Origin: Macrothele yani
Taxonomy: Eukaryota; Arthropoda; Arachnida; Araneae; Macrothelidae
Direction of reading: 5' to 3'
Length of the DNA: 64,000 nt
NCBI GenBank assembly: GCA_039090855.1
Contig: CM077023.1
Location: 80,947,127-81,011,126, forward strand
Part shown: positions 22,241-33,360 of the stretch, one piece after another
How the letters are laid out: every line of letters begins with the position of its first letter
Numbering within the stretch: the first letter of the stretch is position 1
Position numbers and translations under genes: made by a program
Notes under the pieces: model-generated
Told to the model about the DNA's origin: nothing
The model's input: only the letters and a program-made list of their open reading frames with translations
Database searches by the model: none

Positions 22241-23650
22241 CTCATCGTCAAAAAAATAGTTGCACCCAGAAGGAATCATCCGACAGTAATGAAATCTAGT
22301 GCGTAGGTTTGACATCGTGAGACATGCAAGTCATTCAAGTATCACGTTCGGCCGCGCATGTGACGCAAGCAAGGAGGGGTCGTAGCGCTGTGCCTGGCCG
22401 GCTATATAAGGTTGTCCCGTTGCACGTGCTTACCATTCTCACTCGCGCTGTTGTGTTGGTTGCATCCTTTGCAAGTGAAGTATGCCTCGAAGAAAAGTTC
22501 GGAAGCAATTCGAGCAGTTGGAGAAGTTAGTTTGAGAGGGGCCGCATCGTCGGGCTCCGAGAAATGGGGTGGTCTTATCGCCGTATTGCGCGCCATACCG
22601 GTCGTGCGGATATCACCATAGCACGTTGTGGATAGAACAAGGCACGCAGCAGCGACAGGGAGGGTCTGGAAGACCTAGACTAACCACGGAGAGAGAGGAC
22701 CGACGGGTTGTCCGACATGCACGGAGTGACCCAACAGCCACGATCGCGGATATTCAGCGAGCAGTGTTTCGTCCGATTAGTGCCAGCACCATGGCAGACG
22801 GCTGCACGACGTAGGACTACACGCACGCAGACCGTTACGACGACTGCCCTTAACACCATTGTATCGTCGCCAAAGACTGCAATGGTGTTATGCCAGACTA
22901 TCATGGAGCCACGAAGAATGGCAGCGGGTGTTCTTCAGTGAAGAGTCTCGCTTTTGTCTTGGAGGAGACAACCACCGAATACGTGTGTGGAGGCACCGCG
23001 GTCAGCGCCAAGATGAACGGTTTGTTGTCGAGCGTCACACGTCCAGAAGGCCTGGTGTCATGGTGTGGGGTGCAATTGCCTACGATGCCAGATCACCTTT
23101 GGTGTTCATTCCAGGCACTTTGACAGCTCAAAGTTACGTTAATGAGGTCCTGTAACCAGTGGCCCTACCTTCTCTGAACGCTCACTTCGGTGCGATTTTC
23201 CAACAGGACAATGCTCGTCCGCATACTGCTGCTGTCTCGAGAACTGGCCTTCAAGGCACTGACACACTGCCATGGCCAGCCTCATCGCCAGACCTATCTC
23301 CTTTTGAAAAGGTGTGGGATGCTATTGGATGCGTTATCCACACTCTACCCCTGCCGCACAATCTGCAGGAACTGTGTGAGAAGATTCAAGCTGCATGGGA
23401 TGGCTTATCGCAGGACACCATTAGGAACCTGTACAACTCCAAGCCGAGACATCTGGCATGCTGTGTGAGCAAACATGGCGGCCCTACGCCATACTGGGAA
23501 ACACTACCTATTGGCGTGTAGCTCAATAAACATTGCCCTTATCAGTCTCAATGTTTAATCTTTTATTGTTCCTGGTAACTTTACCTTCCTCCCGAATAGC
23601 TTTGCAATCCGACACGTCCTTCTGGGTGCAACTATTTGTTTGACGATGAA
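22241..23650 (+). mobile_element. Full-length decayed Tc1/mariner-like transposon
   Basis: The 34-bp inverted repeats contain TAGTTGCACCCAGAAGGA and match at 32 of 34 positions. TA flanks sit at 22239-22240 and 23651-23652. Length is 1410 bp and the transposase is on the plus strand. The termini and protein differ from the elements at 18303 and 35572, so it is a separate family, more like the one at 42165-43530. Confidence 0.92.
22482..23521 (+). pseudogene. Broken Tc1-like transposase
   Basis: It starts MPRRKVRKQFEQLEK, then meets a stop and several frameshifts. GWSYRRIARHTGRAD (a helix-turn-helix) lies in one frame and GRPRLTTEREDRRVVRHARSD in another. The catalytic half is mostly open (22859-23521, one stop at 23153). 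The first acid reads Glu (FFSEESRF), the second Asp is kept (QQDNARPHTA), and the Glu is kept in SPFEKVWD. It ends SKHGGPTPYW and further. Too damaged to work. Confidence 0.88.
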
Positions 23651-23652
23651 TA

Positions 23653-24342
23653 TATTTATAGTCTGAAAATTAAATGCTTGTACATTTTTAATGAAGTAAG
23701 AATGACAGAAAAGCTAATATTTTTGTTCATTTCATTCAGCATTCACTGCAAAAAGTGCAGGGCTTGAAAAATATCTGAAAAAGTACATGCCCAGCTGGGC
23801 ATGTGCAGAAATCTTTTACCTGCCGAGTTAGTAAAAGCTGGTTACCAAGGAAAATTTAGCTTTTAAGAAACGAATCAGAATTCTCACTTTTTTTAAGTTA
23901 AAAAATATGAACTTTTTTCACATGATTTGCATTTCTGTTGTAAGGGTTTGTATTCAAAATGTTCAATGCGCAAAAGCGTGTATCTCAAATTATACGATGA
24001 TGCTGAAATTGTTATGATGATGTTATCGATGATGCTGAAATTGTTATGATGATGGGAAATTGATATTTCAGAAATTTAGTGATTTTGCCATATTAACATT
24101 TGGAGCAAAACAACATAAGGTTCCAATTTCTCGACCAAGAGCACAGTATAATTAAAGAAGTGATATTCTTCTGTCCTTGGCAGTCCGTGACAATAATACA
24201 ACTTCCGGTAATTAGCAGTGAAATGAAAGACGATATGCGACGACTATCTTTTTCTTTGTTATAGGAAATTCTATTCCAAACTTCATTTTTTAATTTTCTT
24301 GCCTGGATAGTGCATGTAATTCAATTTTTCCAGTCTCGTTCG

Positions 24343-24378
<36 letters not shown>

Positions 24379-24686
24379 TCTGTAAACGCAATAGCAAGGC
24401 AAGTAAAGAAATCGTAGTAGACATGGCTCTACGAAAGTTGATAATTAATTCATTGAACTGGTGTGGCAGGTAAAGTGTATAGAAAATGAAAGAATTGTAT
24501 GCTACGCATTATAATGTCTAGGTGCATTCAAAAAATATAAAAATTGCACAAATTATTTACAGAGTTTTATGGTGCAATACGGCAAGCCTGATGACACATG
24601 TCAGTTCAGAAACTTCAAAATCTGAAAAAACAAAAAACAAATCGGGAGGGAATAATGACTCCCACAAGGAGTTCAGAGAGCTATGT
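23653..24686. other. No gene; long poly-T
   Basis: AT-rich DNA with a 33-bp T run at 24345-24377 and a short tandem repeat of GATGCTGAAATTGTTATGAT (about 23999-24050). Confidence 0.6.
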
Positions 24687-24835
24687 ATAAGCAGTCGTCT
24701 ATCCCTAATTTTGGGCCACTGGCTCCAAGGACGGGGAGAGCTGGTGCCATGGGACTGGCACGCATCCCATGCCTCATCAGGTTCTCTATCCCGGGATTGG
24801 CTCAGATGATTAGTTAGAAATTTACGCCTCTGACC
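24687..24835 (-). repeat. tRNA-derived SINE relic
   Basis: Minus-strand remnant with ATAAGCAGTCGTC, CCCTAATTTTGGGCCACTGG and a weak box B complement. Heavily diverged. Confidence 0.65.
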
Positions 24836-25829
24836 TCTCGGGCACTGGGTGGCTGGTTTTATTTGTTACACGGCATTTGCTGTGATTTTAAGAAATTAGA
24901 ATTCATTAGCATTTTTTTATGAGCGCATTTCTTGCTGCTGAAAACTGTTAAACTTGTGACTTCATTTAACATTTGCATTCTGAAATAGGCTGTTGTTTTC
25001 GAACAAGGGATGTTATTATAAATGCTAGAATGAACAGAAAACTTCCGTTTGTGGAATCCTCTGTTAAAGGATAACAGAAGACACAAGCTAGATTTTTTTT
25101 GCATCTGACATGCCATGTACATGCATCTACAAAATTTGGAATAGGTGTATTTATTTTTAACACTCTTCTCATCATCAAGCAAAATTCGTGTTTTGGTAAG
25201 AATTCATTTTTTCCCGCCTTATAAGTTATTTCTCTTTGGTTTGAACTCAACCTCAAAACTTTAAAACATTTCCCCTGATATTTCCGAATGCAATTTTACT
25301 AAGTCAAATGTAGTTACTATCGTTGTAGTGAAATTTAAAGAGAAGTAATTTAACCTGCGATACTAGTTTTAAATGTTGAATCTTCCATGGGATTTTAAGT
25401 GTGGGTATTTTGGACGAATTTTGTGAAATTCTGAAAATTTACCGTGTGGGGTAGATTTTTCTCACAAATGTTACTGCAATATTTCACACTTAGAACCTTA
25501 ATCATGCTTGAATTTTAAATGTGAGGTGTAATGAACAAAAATGTAAATTACCCTTGTAATCTGATGAAGTCAAACACAAAAATATAATCAAGCATTCACA
25601 TTCATTTTGAAGAAAATACGCAATCACAATACGAAATTACTAGGATTAGCTTTTATTAAGTTTGAATGAAATAAAACTGTTTAAAAATGGCATATATATA
25701 TATATATATATATACTTAAGAGCAAAACTGAAGACTAAGGAAAAAATTTTAGAATTTAAAACGAAGGGTGCAAAATAACCTGAAAATCAAAACGCGCAAC
25801 GCAGCAGTTTTGAAAATTCAGAATTCACA
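24836..25829. other. No gene recognised
   Basis: Very AT-rich DNA with a TA microsatellite at about 25692-25713. Confidence 0.6.
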
Positions 25830-26689
25830 TTCTATAAAGAAGATACCTAAGCAAAAAAATACATATATAATTTTGACTCACACCTAATACAACATAGAAA
25901 AGGTTATGTATCTACCTGTGTGAGTAAAAGGAGAAAAGATAAAAAAATAAAATAAAACAACTGAATGTAGAAGGTGTCGAGAATACTGAGCCTTGGCTTT
26001 ATCAAGGACCAGCAAAAACTCTGCATTTTCTCACTTCCACAAAGACCTAGTTGGAAATGGGTTTCTGCAAGGCCATAGATGCAAGTAACATTCCCACCTA
26101 AAATAGTTTAAAAAATATATATATAAGTCATGTCCTCCGTAGAGTAGCATGACCTAGCACTAGTTAACAATTTCGCTTGCATCCATTAACCTTCATGGCC
26201 CGACCCATGCTCTTCATCTGTTACTATTAAACAGAGAGAAGAAGATTAAAGAGAACTCAAGCTGTGAGAGTGACATAATAAATAGAAATGATTTTCAGCT
26301 ATAACGAAATTCCAAGTTCGTTTGAGAGAGAATTTAAACCTGAAAAACAATGCAAAAGAAATCCAAATTTTACATTGCAATTAAAAAAGGAAATGTTAAT
26401 TTATAACGAACAGATTTTTGAAAGAAAACTTGAGTCTAAAACCCCTACTCTACAACTTATGACAGCACGAAAACGAGAATAAGTTAAAGATAATAATTAA
26501 CTAAAGAAAACTTTGTGAAAGTTATATACCTTAAACAGTTAGTTGCAATATGTACAAAGTATTTCAGCAGTGCTTTAAGTGCATAATTAATTAGTTATTA
26601 AGAACTTAACTACTTTGAAAAAACAGCGCATAGACAGCGCATAGAAAAGGAACAAGCTTAGCCTTCCTCTGTTCCTAGGTACCCCAAAA
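25830..26689 (+). repeat. Left arm of a large inverted repeat
   Basis: This 860-bp arm is matched by 26836-27697 in reverse complement with only a couple of one-base indels seen. It contains a 64-codon ORF (26288-26482, MIFSYNEIPSSF...) that therefore also appears mirrored on the minus strand at 27038-27238; no family recognised. Confidence 0.93.
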
Positions 26690-26835
26690 GACGCTCAAAG
26701 TTACAAAGAAAAGTAAGAGTTAAAACCCGCATAAATGTTAACAGACAAACCAATGCTTAAAAGCTGAAAAGCTAAAAAACGACAGAGAAAAGGTACATAA
26801 AGTACAAACATTGAACTTATAAAACCTAGAACCCC
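26690..26835. repeat. Spacer of the large inverted repeat
   Basis: A 146-bp A-rich unique spacer between the two arms. Confidence 0.9.
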
Positions 26836-27697
26836 TTTTGGGGTACCTAGGAACAGAGGAAGGCTAAGCTTGTTCCTTTTCTATGCGCTGTCTATGCGCT
26901 GTTTTTTCAAAGTAGTTAAGTTCTTAATAACTAATTAATTATGCACTTAAAGCACTGCTGAAATACTTTGTACATATTGCAACTAACTGTTTAAGGTATA
27001 TAACTTTCACAAAGTTTTCTTTAGTTAATTATTATCTTTAACTTATTCTCGTTTTCGTGCTGTCATAAGTTGTAGAGTAGGGGGTTTTAGACTCAAGTTT
27101 TCTTTCAAAAATCTGTTCGTTATAAATTAACATTTCCTTTTTTAATTGCAATGTAAAATTTGGATTTCTTTTGCATTGTTTTTCAGGTTTAAATTCTCTC
27201 TCAAACGAACTTGGAATTTCGTTATAGCTGAAAATCATTTCTATTTATTATGTCACTCTCACAGCTTGAGTTCTCTTTAATCTTCTTCTCTCTGTTTAAT
27301 AGTAACAGATGAAGAGCATGGGTCGGGCCATGAAGGTTAATGGATGCAAGCGAAATTGTTAACTAGTGCTAGGTCATGCTACTCTACGGAGGACATGACT
27401 TATATATATATTTTTTAAACTATTTTAGGTGGGAATGTTACTTGCATCTATGGCCTTGCAGAAACCCATTTCCAACTAGGTCTTTGTGGAAGTGAGAAAA
27501 TGCAGAGTTTTTGCTGGTCCTTGATAAAGCCAAGGCTCAGTATTCTCGACACCTTCTACATTCAGTTGTTTTATTTTATTTTTTTATCTTTTTCTCCTTT
27601 TACTCACACAGGTAGATACATAACCTTTTCTATGTTGTATTAGGTGTGAGTCAAAATTATATATGTATTTTTTTGCTTAGGTATCTTCTTTATAGAA
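26836..27697 (-). repeat. Right arm of a large inverted repeat
   Basis: Reverse complement of 25830-26689. It stops exactly where a TA microsatellite (27698-27721) begins; the G-rich junction and LINE follow. No target-site duplication was found around the pair of arms. Confidence 0.93.
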
Positions 27698-27743
27698 TAT
27701 ATATATATATATATATATATATGGAGGGGGTGGGTGGGGGGGC
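27698..27743. repeat. TA microsatellite plus G-rich junction
   Basis: About twelve TA units are followed by a G-rich tract (G5-T-G3-T-G7, 27726-27742) that fits a G-quadruplex pattern and abuts the 5' truncation point of the LINE. Confidence 0.8.
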
Positions 27744-30494
27744 ATCGTGGGGCTAAGTGAGGTAAGGAGAAAAGGAGAAGATCTCATCGAACTGAAAAGT
27801 GGACATCTCTTCTACTATCGTGGGACAGATACTGGCAGAACTAGTGGTGTTGGATTTATAATAAACAAGAAACTGAAGGATAAAGTGGTGGAAGTTGAAA
27901 GTTCCTCTGACAGAGCTGCACGACTCGTTATCCAACTATCGAGAAGATACCAGGCTCAGATTATTCAAACTTATGCACCCACCACAAGTCATCCTGAAGA
28001 AGAAATTGAAGAATTTTATGAGGAAATTTGTCATCTAAATAATAAAGGTAAGCAGCACTTGAAAATAATTATGGGAGATTTCAATGCAAAAATAGGGCAA
28101 CGGCAACAGAATGAAACTTCAGTAGGTAAATTCGGTCACGGCAACAGAAACCAGCGTGGAAATACTCTCGTTGAGTTTGCAGAGGCAGAAGGGTTTTTCA
28201 TCTTGAACTCCTTTTTCAAGAAAAAGCCACACAGGAAATGGACATGGAGACATCCAAATGGGACGACAAGTGAAATTGATTTTATTATGTGTAACAAAAA
28301 ATTCGTCATAGAAGACTGCAGTGTGCTAAACAAGTTCAACACAGGTAGTGACCATAGATTGGTGAGATGTAAGATGCACCTCAACACTAAACTTGAACGT
28401 GGCAAGCTCATAAGACAAACAAAATCTATTGACATAACCAACCTTAAAAAACACCATAATACCTTCAAGTTGGAACTGAAGAACAGGTTCTCTGCTTTAG
28501 AAGGCCTAACATCGGAAGAAGTGGACATCAATGAAGTTAACAGAAAAGTAACCAAAGCTCTTATGGAAACAGCAACAAAATTAGCTGGGTCGAAGAACAA
28601 GTTGCATGTAAATAAATTATCAGGAAAAACGAAAATGTTGATGCAAAAAAGAAGAGAGATGAGGACAACTAAAGAAGATGTGACTTCCAAAGTGGAATAT
28701 ATAGAGCTATGCAAGACAGTACGAAAAAGTATCACTGAAGACGTAAGAAAATTCAACTGTGAACTAGTGAGGAAAGCAATTGAAAACAACCGAAGCCTAA
28801 AGATAGCAAAGGGACATCTCAGTAAGGGAAGAAAACAGATTATGGCACTGAGAAAAGAAGATGGTTCTGTAACAAGAAATAGACGCGAAATTTTGACAAG
28901 AGTGAAAGATTTCTACTCCAAATTATATGAAAGGGATGATACATGCACTCCAGACATCATGAAAGATACCAGTACCAGAGTTCCTCCAGTCCTTCCAGCA
29001 GAAGTTGCACATGCAATCAAGAACATGAAGCAGGGAAAAGCTCCAGGAGAAGATGGAATTACTGTAGACATCATACAAGAAGCAAGTGGAGAAATCGAAA
29101 CAGTACTCGCCCAAATTTTCACTCGATGCCTTAATGAAGGAAAGATTCCTGAGGATTGGAACACCGCTACAATGATCCTGCTACATAAGAAAGGTGACAT
29201 TGAGGATCTCGGAAACCACAGACCTATCAGCCTCCTATCAGTAGTTTATAAAATATTCACTGAAGTTCTTTCACACCGCTTGAAGGTAACACTGGACATG
29301 GCTCAACCGAGAGAACAAGCTGGATTCAGGAGTGGCTACAGCACAATAGATCATATCCATGTGCTGAGAGAACTGATTGAAAGAGCGAGGGAATATGAAC
29401 TTCCATTGTGCATGGCTTTTATTGATTATGAAAAAGCCTTTGATTCGGTGAAACCATCAGCAGTTACAATGGCTCTGAAAACCTGCGGTATTGAAGATGC
29501 ATACATTAATATTATTAATAACATCTATGAAAATGCAAGTGCAAAGATTAGGCTGTTTGAAAATACAACACACATAAAAATTGGAAAGGGAGTGAGACAA
29601 GGTGGCACCATATCTCCGAAGCTCTTTAATGCCACATTGGAGGGTGTTTTTCAGTCACTGAGCTGGGAAAACAAGGGGATAAAGATTAATGGAGATTATC
29701 TAACCCACCTTCGTTTTGCTGATGACGTAGTCATTTTTGCAACTAGCCCATCAGAGCTGCAGAGTATGATCCAGGAACTTGCTGACAAGAGTAAAGAAGT
29801 GGGATTAAAAATGAACTTTCAGAAGACAAAAGTGATGTTCAATGCTTTTACAAGAAATGAAGATTTATCGATTGATGGAGAAAAGCTGGAGATAACAGAT
29901 ACGTACGTTTATCTTGGACAGCAGATATCAAGTGAGGGTCGCATTGATGAAGAAATTAATCGGCGTACAAAACTTGCCTGGAGAGCTTTTGGAAGAAACA
30001 GCATAATTTTCAAGAGCAATATGCCATTATGTCTTAAAAGAAAAGTGTTTGATCAATGCATCCTTCCAGTGCTTACGTATGGTGCAGAGACGTGGACCTT
30101 AACTAAAAGAGACATACAAAGGCTGCAGACAACTCAAAGAGGCATGGAGAGGTGCATGCTTGGTGTAACCAGGAGAGATAAGAAGAGGAACCGAAAAATG
30201 ACAAGAGTGGAAGACATCATGATCAGAGTTAAATCCCTGAAATGGCAATGGGCTGGACATACTGCCAGAAGGACAGATCATCGATGGACAGCCGAAATTT
30301 TAGATTGGATTCCAAGGGACAGGAAAAGACCCAGAAGAAGACCACATGGGAGATGGGTGGATGAAATTCGAAAGTATGCAGGGGTGACATGGAGGAGACT
30401 GGCACAAGACAGACCGTTGTGGAGGAAACTTGGGGAGACCTTCGTCCAGCAGTGGATTGATAATGGTTGACAATGATGATGATGATGATGATGA
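27744..30494 (+). mobile_element. 5'-truncated RTE-like LINE with open ORF
   Basis: The element runs from inside the endonuclease domain to a GAT-repeat tail (about 30474-30494), the short-repeat tail expected for RTE-type LINEs in place of poly-A. A second, shorter copy with the same tail lies at 46624-47340. An insertion into TA-rich DNA is likely, since TA repeats lie on both sides, but it hides any target duplication. Confidence 0.88.
27747..30470 (+). CDS. RTE-like endonuclease-reverse transcriptase, N-terminally truncated
   Basis: An open frame of 907 codons without a stop. The order is AP-like endonuclease then reverse transcriptase, for target-primed insertion of LINE RNA. The first residues, GLSEVR, are the strand carrying the conserved Glu of the endonuclease; the upstream Asn-bearing start is missing. 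GDFNAKIG lies at about residues 110-117, the endonuclease Ser-Asp-His at about 201-203, KAPGEDGI and QAGFRSGYSTIDHI in the RT fingers, and the catalytic FADD at 657-660. A C-terminal MERCMLGVTRRDK...RWVDEI domain follows. The frame begins with GTG, not ATG, so there is no genuine start. The open frame implies a recent insertion, but it should not be able to move by itself. Confidence 0.9.
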   Translation: MGLSEVRRKGEDLIELKSGHLFYYRGTDTGRTSGVGFIINKKLKDKVVEVESSSDRAARLVIQLSRRYQAQIIQTYAPTTSHPEEEIEEFYEEICHLNNKGKQHLKIIMGDFNAKIGQRQQNETSVGKFGHGNRNQRGNTLVEFAEAEGFFILNSFFKKKPHRKWTWRHPNGTTSEIDFIMCNKKFVIEDCSVLNKFNTGSDHRLVRCKMHLNTKLERGKLIRQTKSIDITNLKKHHNTFKLELKNRFSALEGLTSEEVDINEVNRKVTKALMETATKLAGSKNKLHVNKLSGKTKMLMQKRREMRTTKEDVTSKVEYIELCKTVRKSITEDVRKFNCELVRKAIENNRSLKIAKGHLSKGRKQIMALRKEDGSVTRNRREILTRVKDFYSKLYERDDTCTPDIMKDTSTRVPPVLPAEVAHAIKNMKQGKAPGEDGITVDIIQEASGEIETVLAQIFTRCLNEGKIPEDWNTATMILLHKKGDIEDLGNHRPISLLSVVYKIFTEVLSHRLKVTLDMAQPREQAGFRSGYSTIDHIHVLRELIERAREYELPLCMAFIDYEKAFDSVKPSAVTMALKTCGIEDAYINIINNIYENASAKIRLFENTTHIKIGKGVRQGGTISPKLFNATLEGVFQSLSWENKGIKINGDYLTHLRFADDVVIFATSPSELQSMIQELADKSKEVGLKMNFQKTKVMFNAFTRNEDLSIDGEKLEITDTYVYLGQQISSEGRIDEEINRRTKLAWRAFGRNSIIFKSNMPLCLKRKVFDQCILPVLTYGAETWTLTKRDIQRLQTTQRGMERCMLGVTRRDKKRNRKMTRVEDIMIRVKSLKWQWAGHTARRTDHRWTAEILDWIPRDRKRPRRRPHGRWVDEIRKYAGVTWRRLAQDRPLWRKLGETFVQQWIDNG

Positions 30495-32384
30495 TATATA
30501 TATGTATGTATATACAGTCTATATATGCTTACGAAGATTTTAACAAAAACACTTATATAATAGAAACCAGTGCCACCCCTTACTCTTTGTTTCCAGATCA
30601 AGCTCATAAATTTGTAGTCCCACTCATCTCTTTCTTCCTCATTATTGTTATAAGAGTTTAGGAAATGCACTTAATTTTTTTTTTAAATATGAAATTTAAC
30701 AAGCGATTCGTCCCAATTTGTACTTTATAATAGGAAACAATTAAAAGACCAATATTATCACGTTTAAACAATCATTTCTACAAGGCCAAGAATCCGAGGA
30801 ACTTTTAACAACTAAACACAAAGCTTCTTACAACAATTAAAATGAACTTTTCTTGTCTTGAAGGCACAAATTCATCAATTATTTTATCGCAATTGCTGCG
30901 TTTGGTAATGGAATCTTCTGTTGATAAAATGGCAACACAAATTAGAAGTTATAATCATACAACCATCCGTGAGTGTCAGTGCATTTTAATTAACTTCAGC
31001 TTAGTGATATTCTGCGTGATGCAAAAGTGTCAGGTTTTAACAAAGACACTTCATAATCTATTTGTAGATGTGTGACTGAGGAACTGAAGATGTCTTTATG
31101 CATTCTTTTTAGGAAGCTCAACGGGTTCAAGTCGTTGAACAAATGTCAAACAATGAAATTTAAAATTAGAGAAAAAAAAACATGTATATCCTTTCACCCC
31201 TCCCTATCCCTCTCCTCTCATTGTTCGTGCCTGGGCGGCCTTAGCGTGACACTGTTTGCAATATGACCATAAGTAACAACGCAAAGCACTAAATGCAATT
31301 TTTGCTTTCACGAAGCTTTGAAATTTCACACACACACGTAAACACACAAAAGCTACTTTATGTACAAGTATTTAGATCAATGCAGTTAAAGGTTAGTTAC
31401 AAAGGTACAACTAGAAAAAAATATGCCAGAGTGGAAATTTCACCGGATAGATCAGTTTCATACATGGACATCAATTAATTTGTAAGAAAACTTTATTTTA
31501 ATTAATACATACGTGAACGTGTTGAAATAATTTCATGAAAAGTTAGATCCCAGTGTTCTGTTTATACATAATGCAGCAACTTTGCATGAAATACTATGAA
31601 AAAAATGCTTGTAAAATTTACTAATCATGATGTTCTGTGATGAATACCCTTGAGAACTTGTTAAGAAAAGAGAGAACATCTGTACTGCCCCATTTGCAAT
31701 TGAACTATTTCGTGATTTTTATTTTCCTGTGAGGTTGAGTAAGTTTCTGTTGGAACACATGAATGTAAATAATTGAATATACTTATCAAGCATCCTTAAT
31801 GTGTAGAACTCTAAGAAAGGGGATATTTGATTTGTTACAATTCCTTAACAGCAAGCAATTTTTAAATTCCACGAAGATTCAATAATTTAATAATGTGCAA
31901 AGAATACATTTTTTTTTTTTCCAGTTTTTCCTGTACAAATTGAATCGGGCAGAAAATCGAAGACAGTTTGCATTATCTTTTCGGTATCGGGGGTAATTAT
32001 GTGACAAAAGCTATGGAGAAAAAAACAACAACTAAGGTAATATTGAGCCCAACGTCGACGTAATTAAACCATGAAGCTTACGAAGAATGGGGAAGCAAGG
32101 AAGTTTTTTTTTTTTTTTTTTTTTTTTTGAAGAAAATGCGCGCCAGTTTTTGGATATGTTTGCATGAGTGTTGATACTGTTTCAGAGGGAATTAATTCTT
32201 TTCAAAATGTTTTATCACTACAAATATTTCCATTTCAGTCAAATTCAGAACAATATTCAAGTAAATGATCAACCAAAAGATGCTCACAAACAGTATGAAG
32301 GTAAAACCGTAAAAACAATAACAATGAATTTCCCTTGTTTAGCACATAGTGATAGAAAAAAGAAAAAAGTCAAATTTTCTTGTT
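30495..32384. other. No gene recognised
   Basis: AT-rich DNA. T runs at about 31910-31920 and 32104-32128, and a TA/TG-rich patch right after the LINE tail. No supported ORF. Confidence 0.6.
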
Positions 32385-32905
32385 GAAATGTGTATATAGA
32401 GTTAAAGAGATAGAGAGTACTACTCTCTATGATTACAATGTTTCTTTTAATGACAACCATAATGTCTGCTGCAAATTATGATGTGAAAATGTTGGCATAT
32501 AAACTTAAGAAATAGAGTAGAGTGGTGAGATAATTAAAACTGTTCCCATTTTTATTGATAACTATAACGTCTTCTAAAAATTACGTATTGAAATGACTGC
32601 ATATAAACTTAGAGAGTTGTGTACCTATTATTACTATTTTCGATTTTACTAATAAACATAATGTCTATTGCCAATTACCTTATGAAATGTCATATCAACT
32701 AAGAGAGATAGCGAGCACATTTCTTGGTTTTTTACTATTTTCAGTTTTGTTTGGAACCATATCGTCTATTGGAAATTATATGTTGAAATGTTGGTATGTA
32801 AACTTCGAAAGTACTGTTGCGTTTTTTTTTACTGCTCTTTTCATTTTTGTTGAGAACCATACAGTTTTTTTGTTCAAATTACGATGTTCAGATTAAACTT
32901 AAAAA
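32385..32905 (+). repeat. Degenerate ~105-bp tandem repeat array
   Basis: About five diverged monomers, recognised by a recurring CATATAAACTTA-GAGAGATAGAGAG block (near 32390, 32497, 32610, 32692 and 32797) and AACCATA-TGTCTATTG-AAATTA. Related blocks reappear at about 33285-33350 beyond a SINE, so the array was split by that SINE. Confidence 0.75.
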
Positions 32906-32965
32906 AAAAAATAATGAGTTCTGCAAAGTGTACTTATTTCAGCTACTTTATTCGTTAATGACTTG

Positions 32966-33188
32966 GGGCCGCCCCATTGGTTGAGTAGCCTGGGACGCTG
33001 GCTTTGGATCATTCGTCCGAACTGGGCCCGGGCTCGCGTCCCGGATGAGCCACGGATGGTGCGCTTGTCTTTCGACACTGCCCCTTCCCTCTCTGGGACC
33101 ATGTAGCTCAAAATTACTGACGGGAGAATAATACCTATAGCCTAAAAAGTTGTCCATGGTGGACGTTAAATCTCGAAACCAAAAATTA
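32966..33188 (+). repeat. tRNA-derived SINE copy
   Basis: Head GGGGCCGCCCCATTGG, box B reading GGGCTCGCGTCCC (mutated), body diverged (ACCATGTAGCTCAAAATTACTGACGG), and a tail after GTGGACGTTAAA. It lies within the degenerate tandem array. Confidence 0.75.
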
Positions 33189-33360
33189 GTAACTTGGGGT
33201 AAGACACAGTTAAATGATGCCCAAGATTTAATAAAAATTCATGAATTTTTAGGTTGTTCTCAAAATCGCCTGAACTTTGGGATATAAATTTAGAGAGATA
33301 GAGAGCACACCACCTAATCTTCGAGATAGAAACTTAGAGAGACAGAGAGCACCCCATGAA

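Noticed and set aside
26288..26482. 64-codon ORF repeated on both strands in the large inverted repeat
   Set aside because: Its presence twice is explained by the palindrome; there is no homology or codon evidence for a gene.
28136..28789. 217-codon minus-strand ORF
   Set aside because: Antisense shadow of the LINE reading frame with low-complexity Ser/Leu composition.
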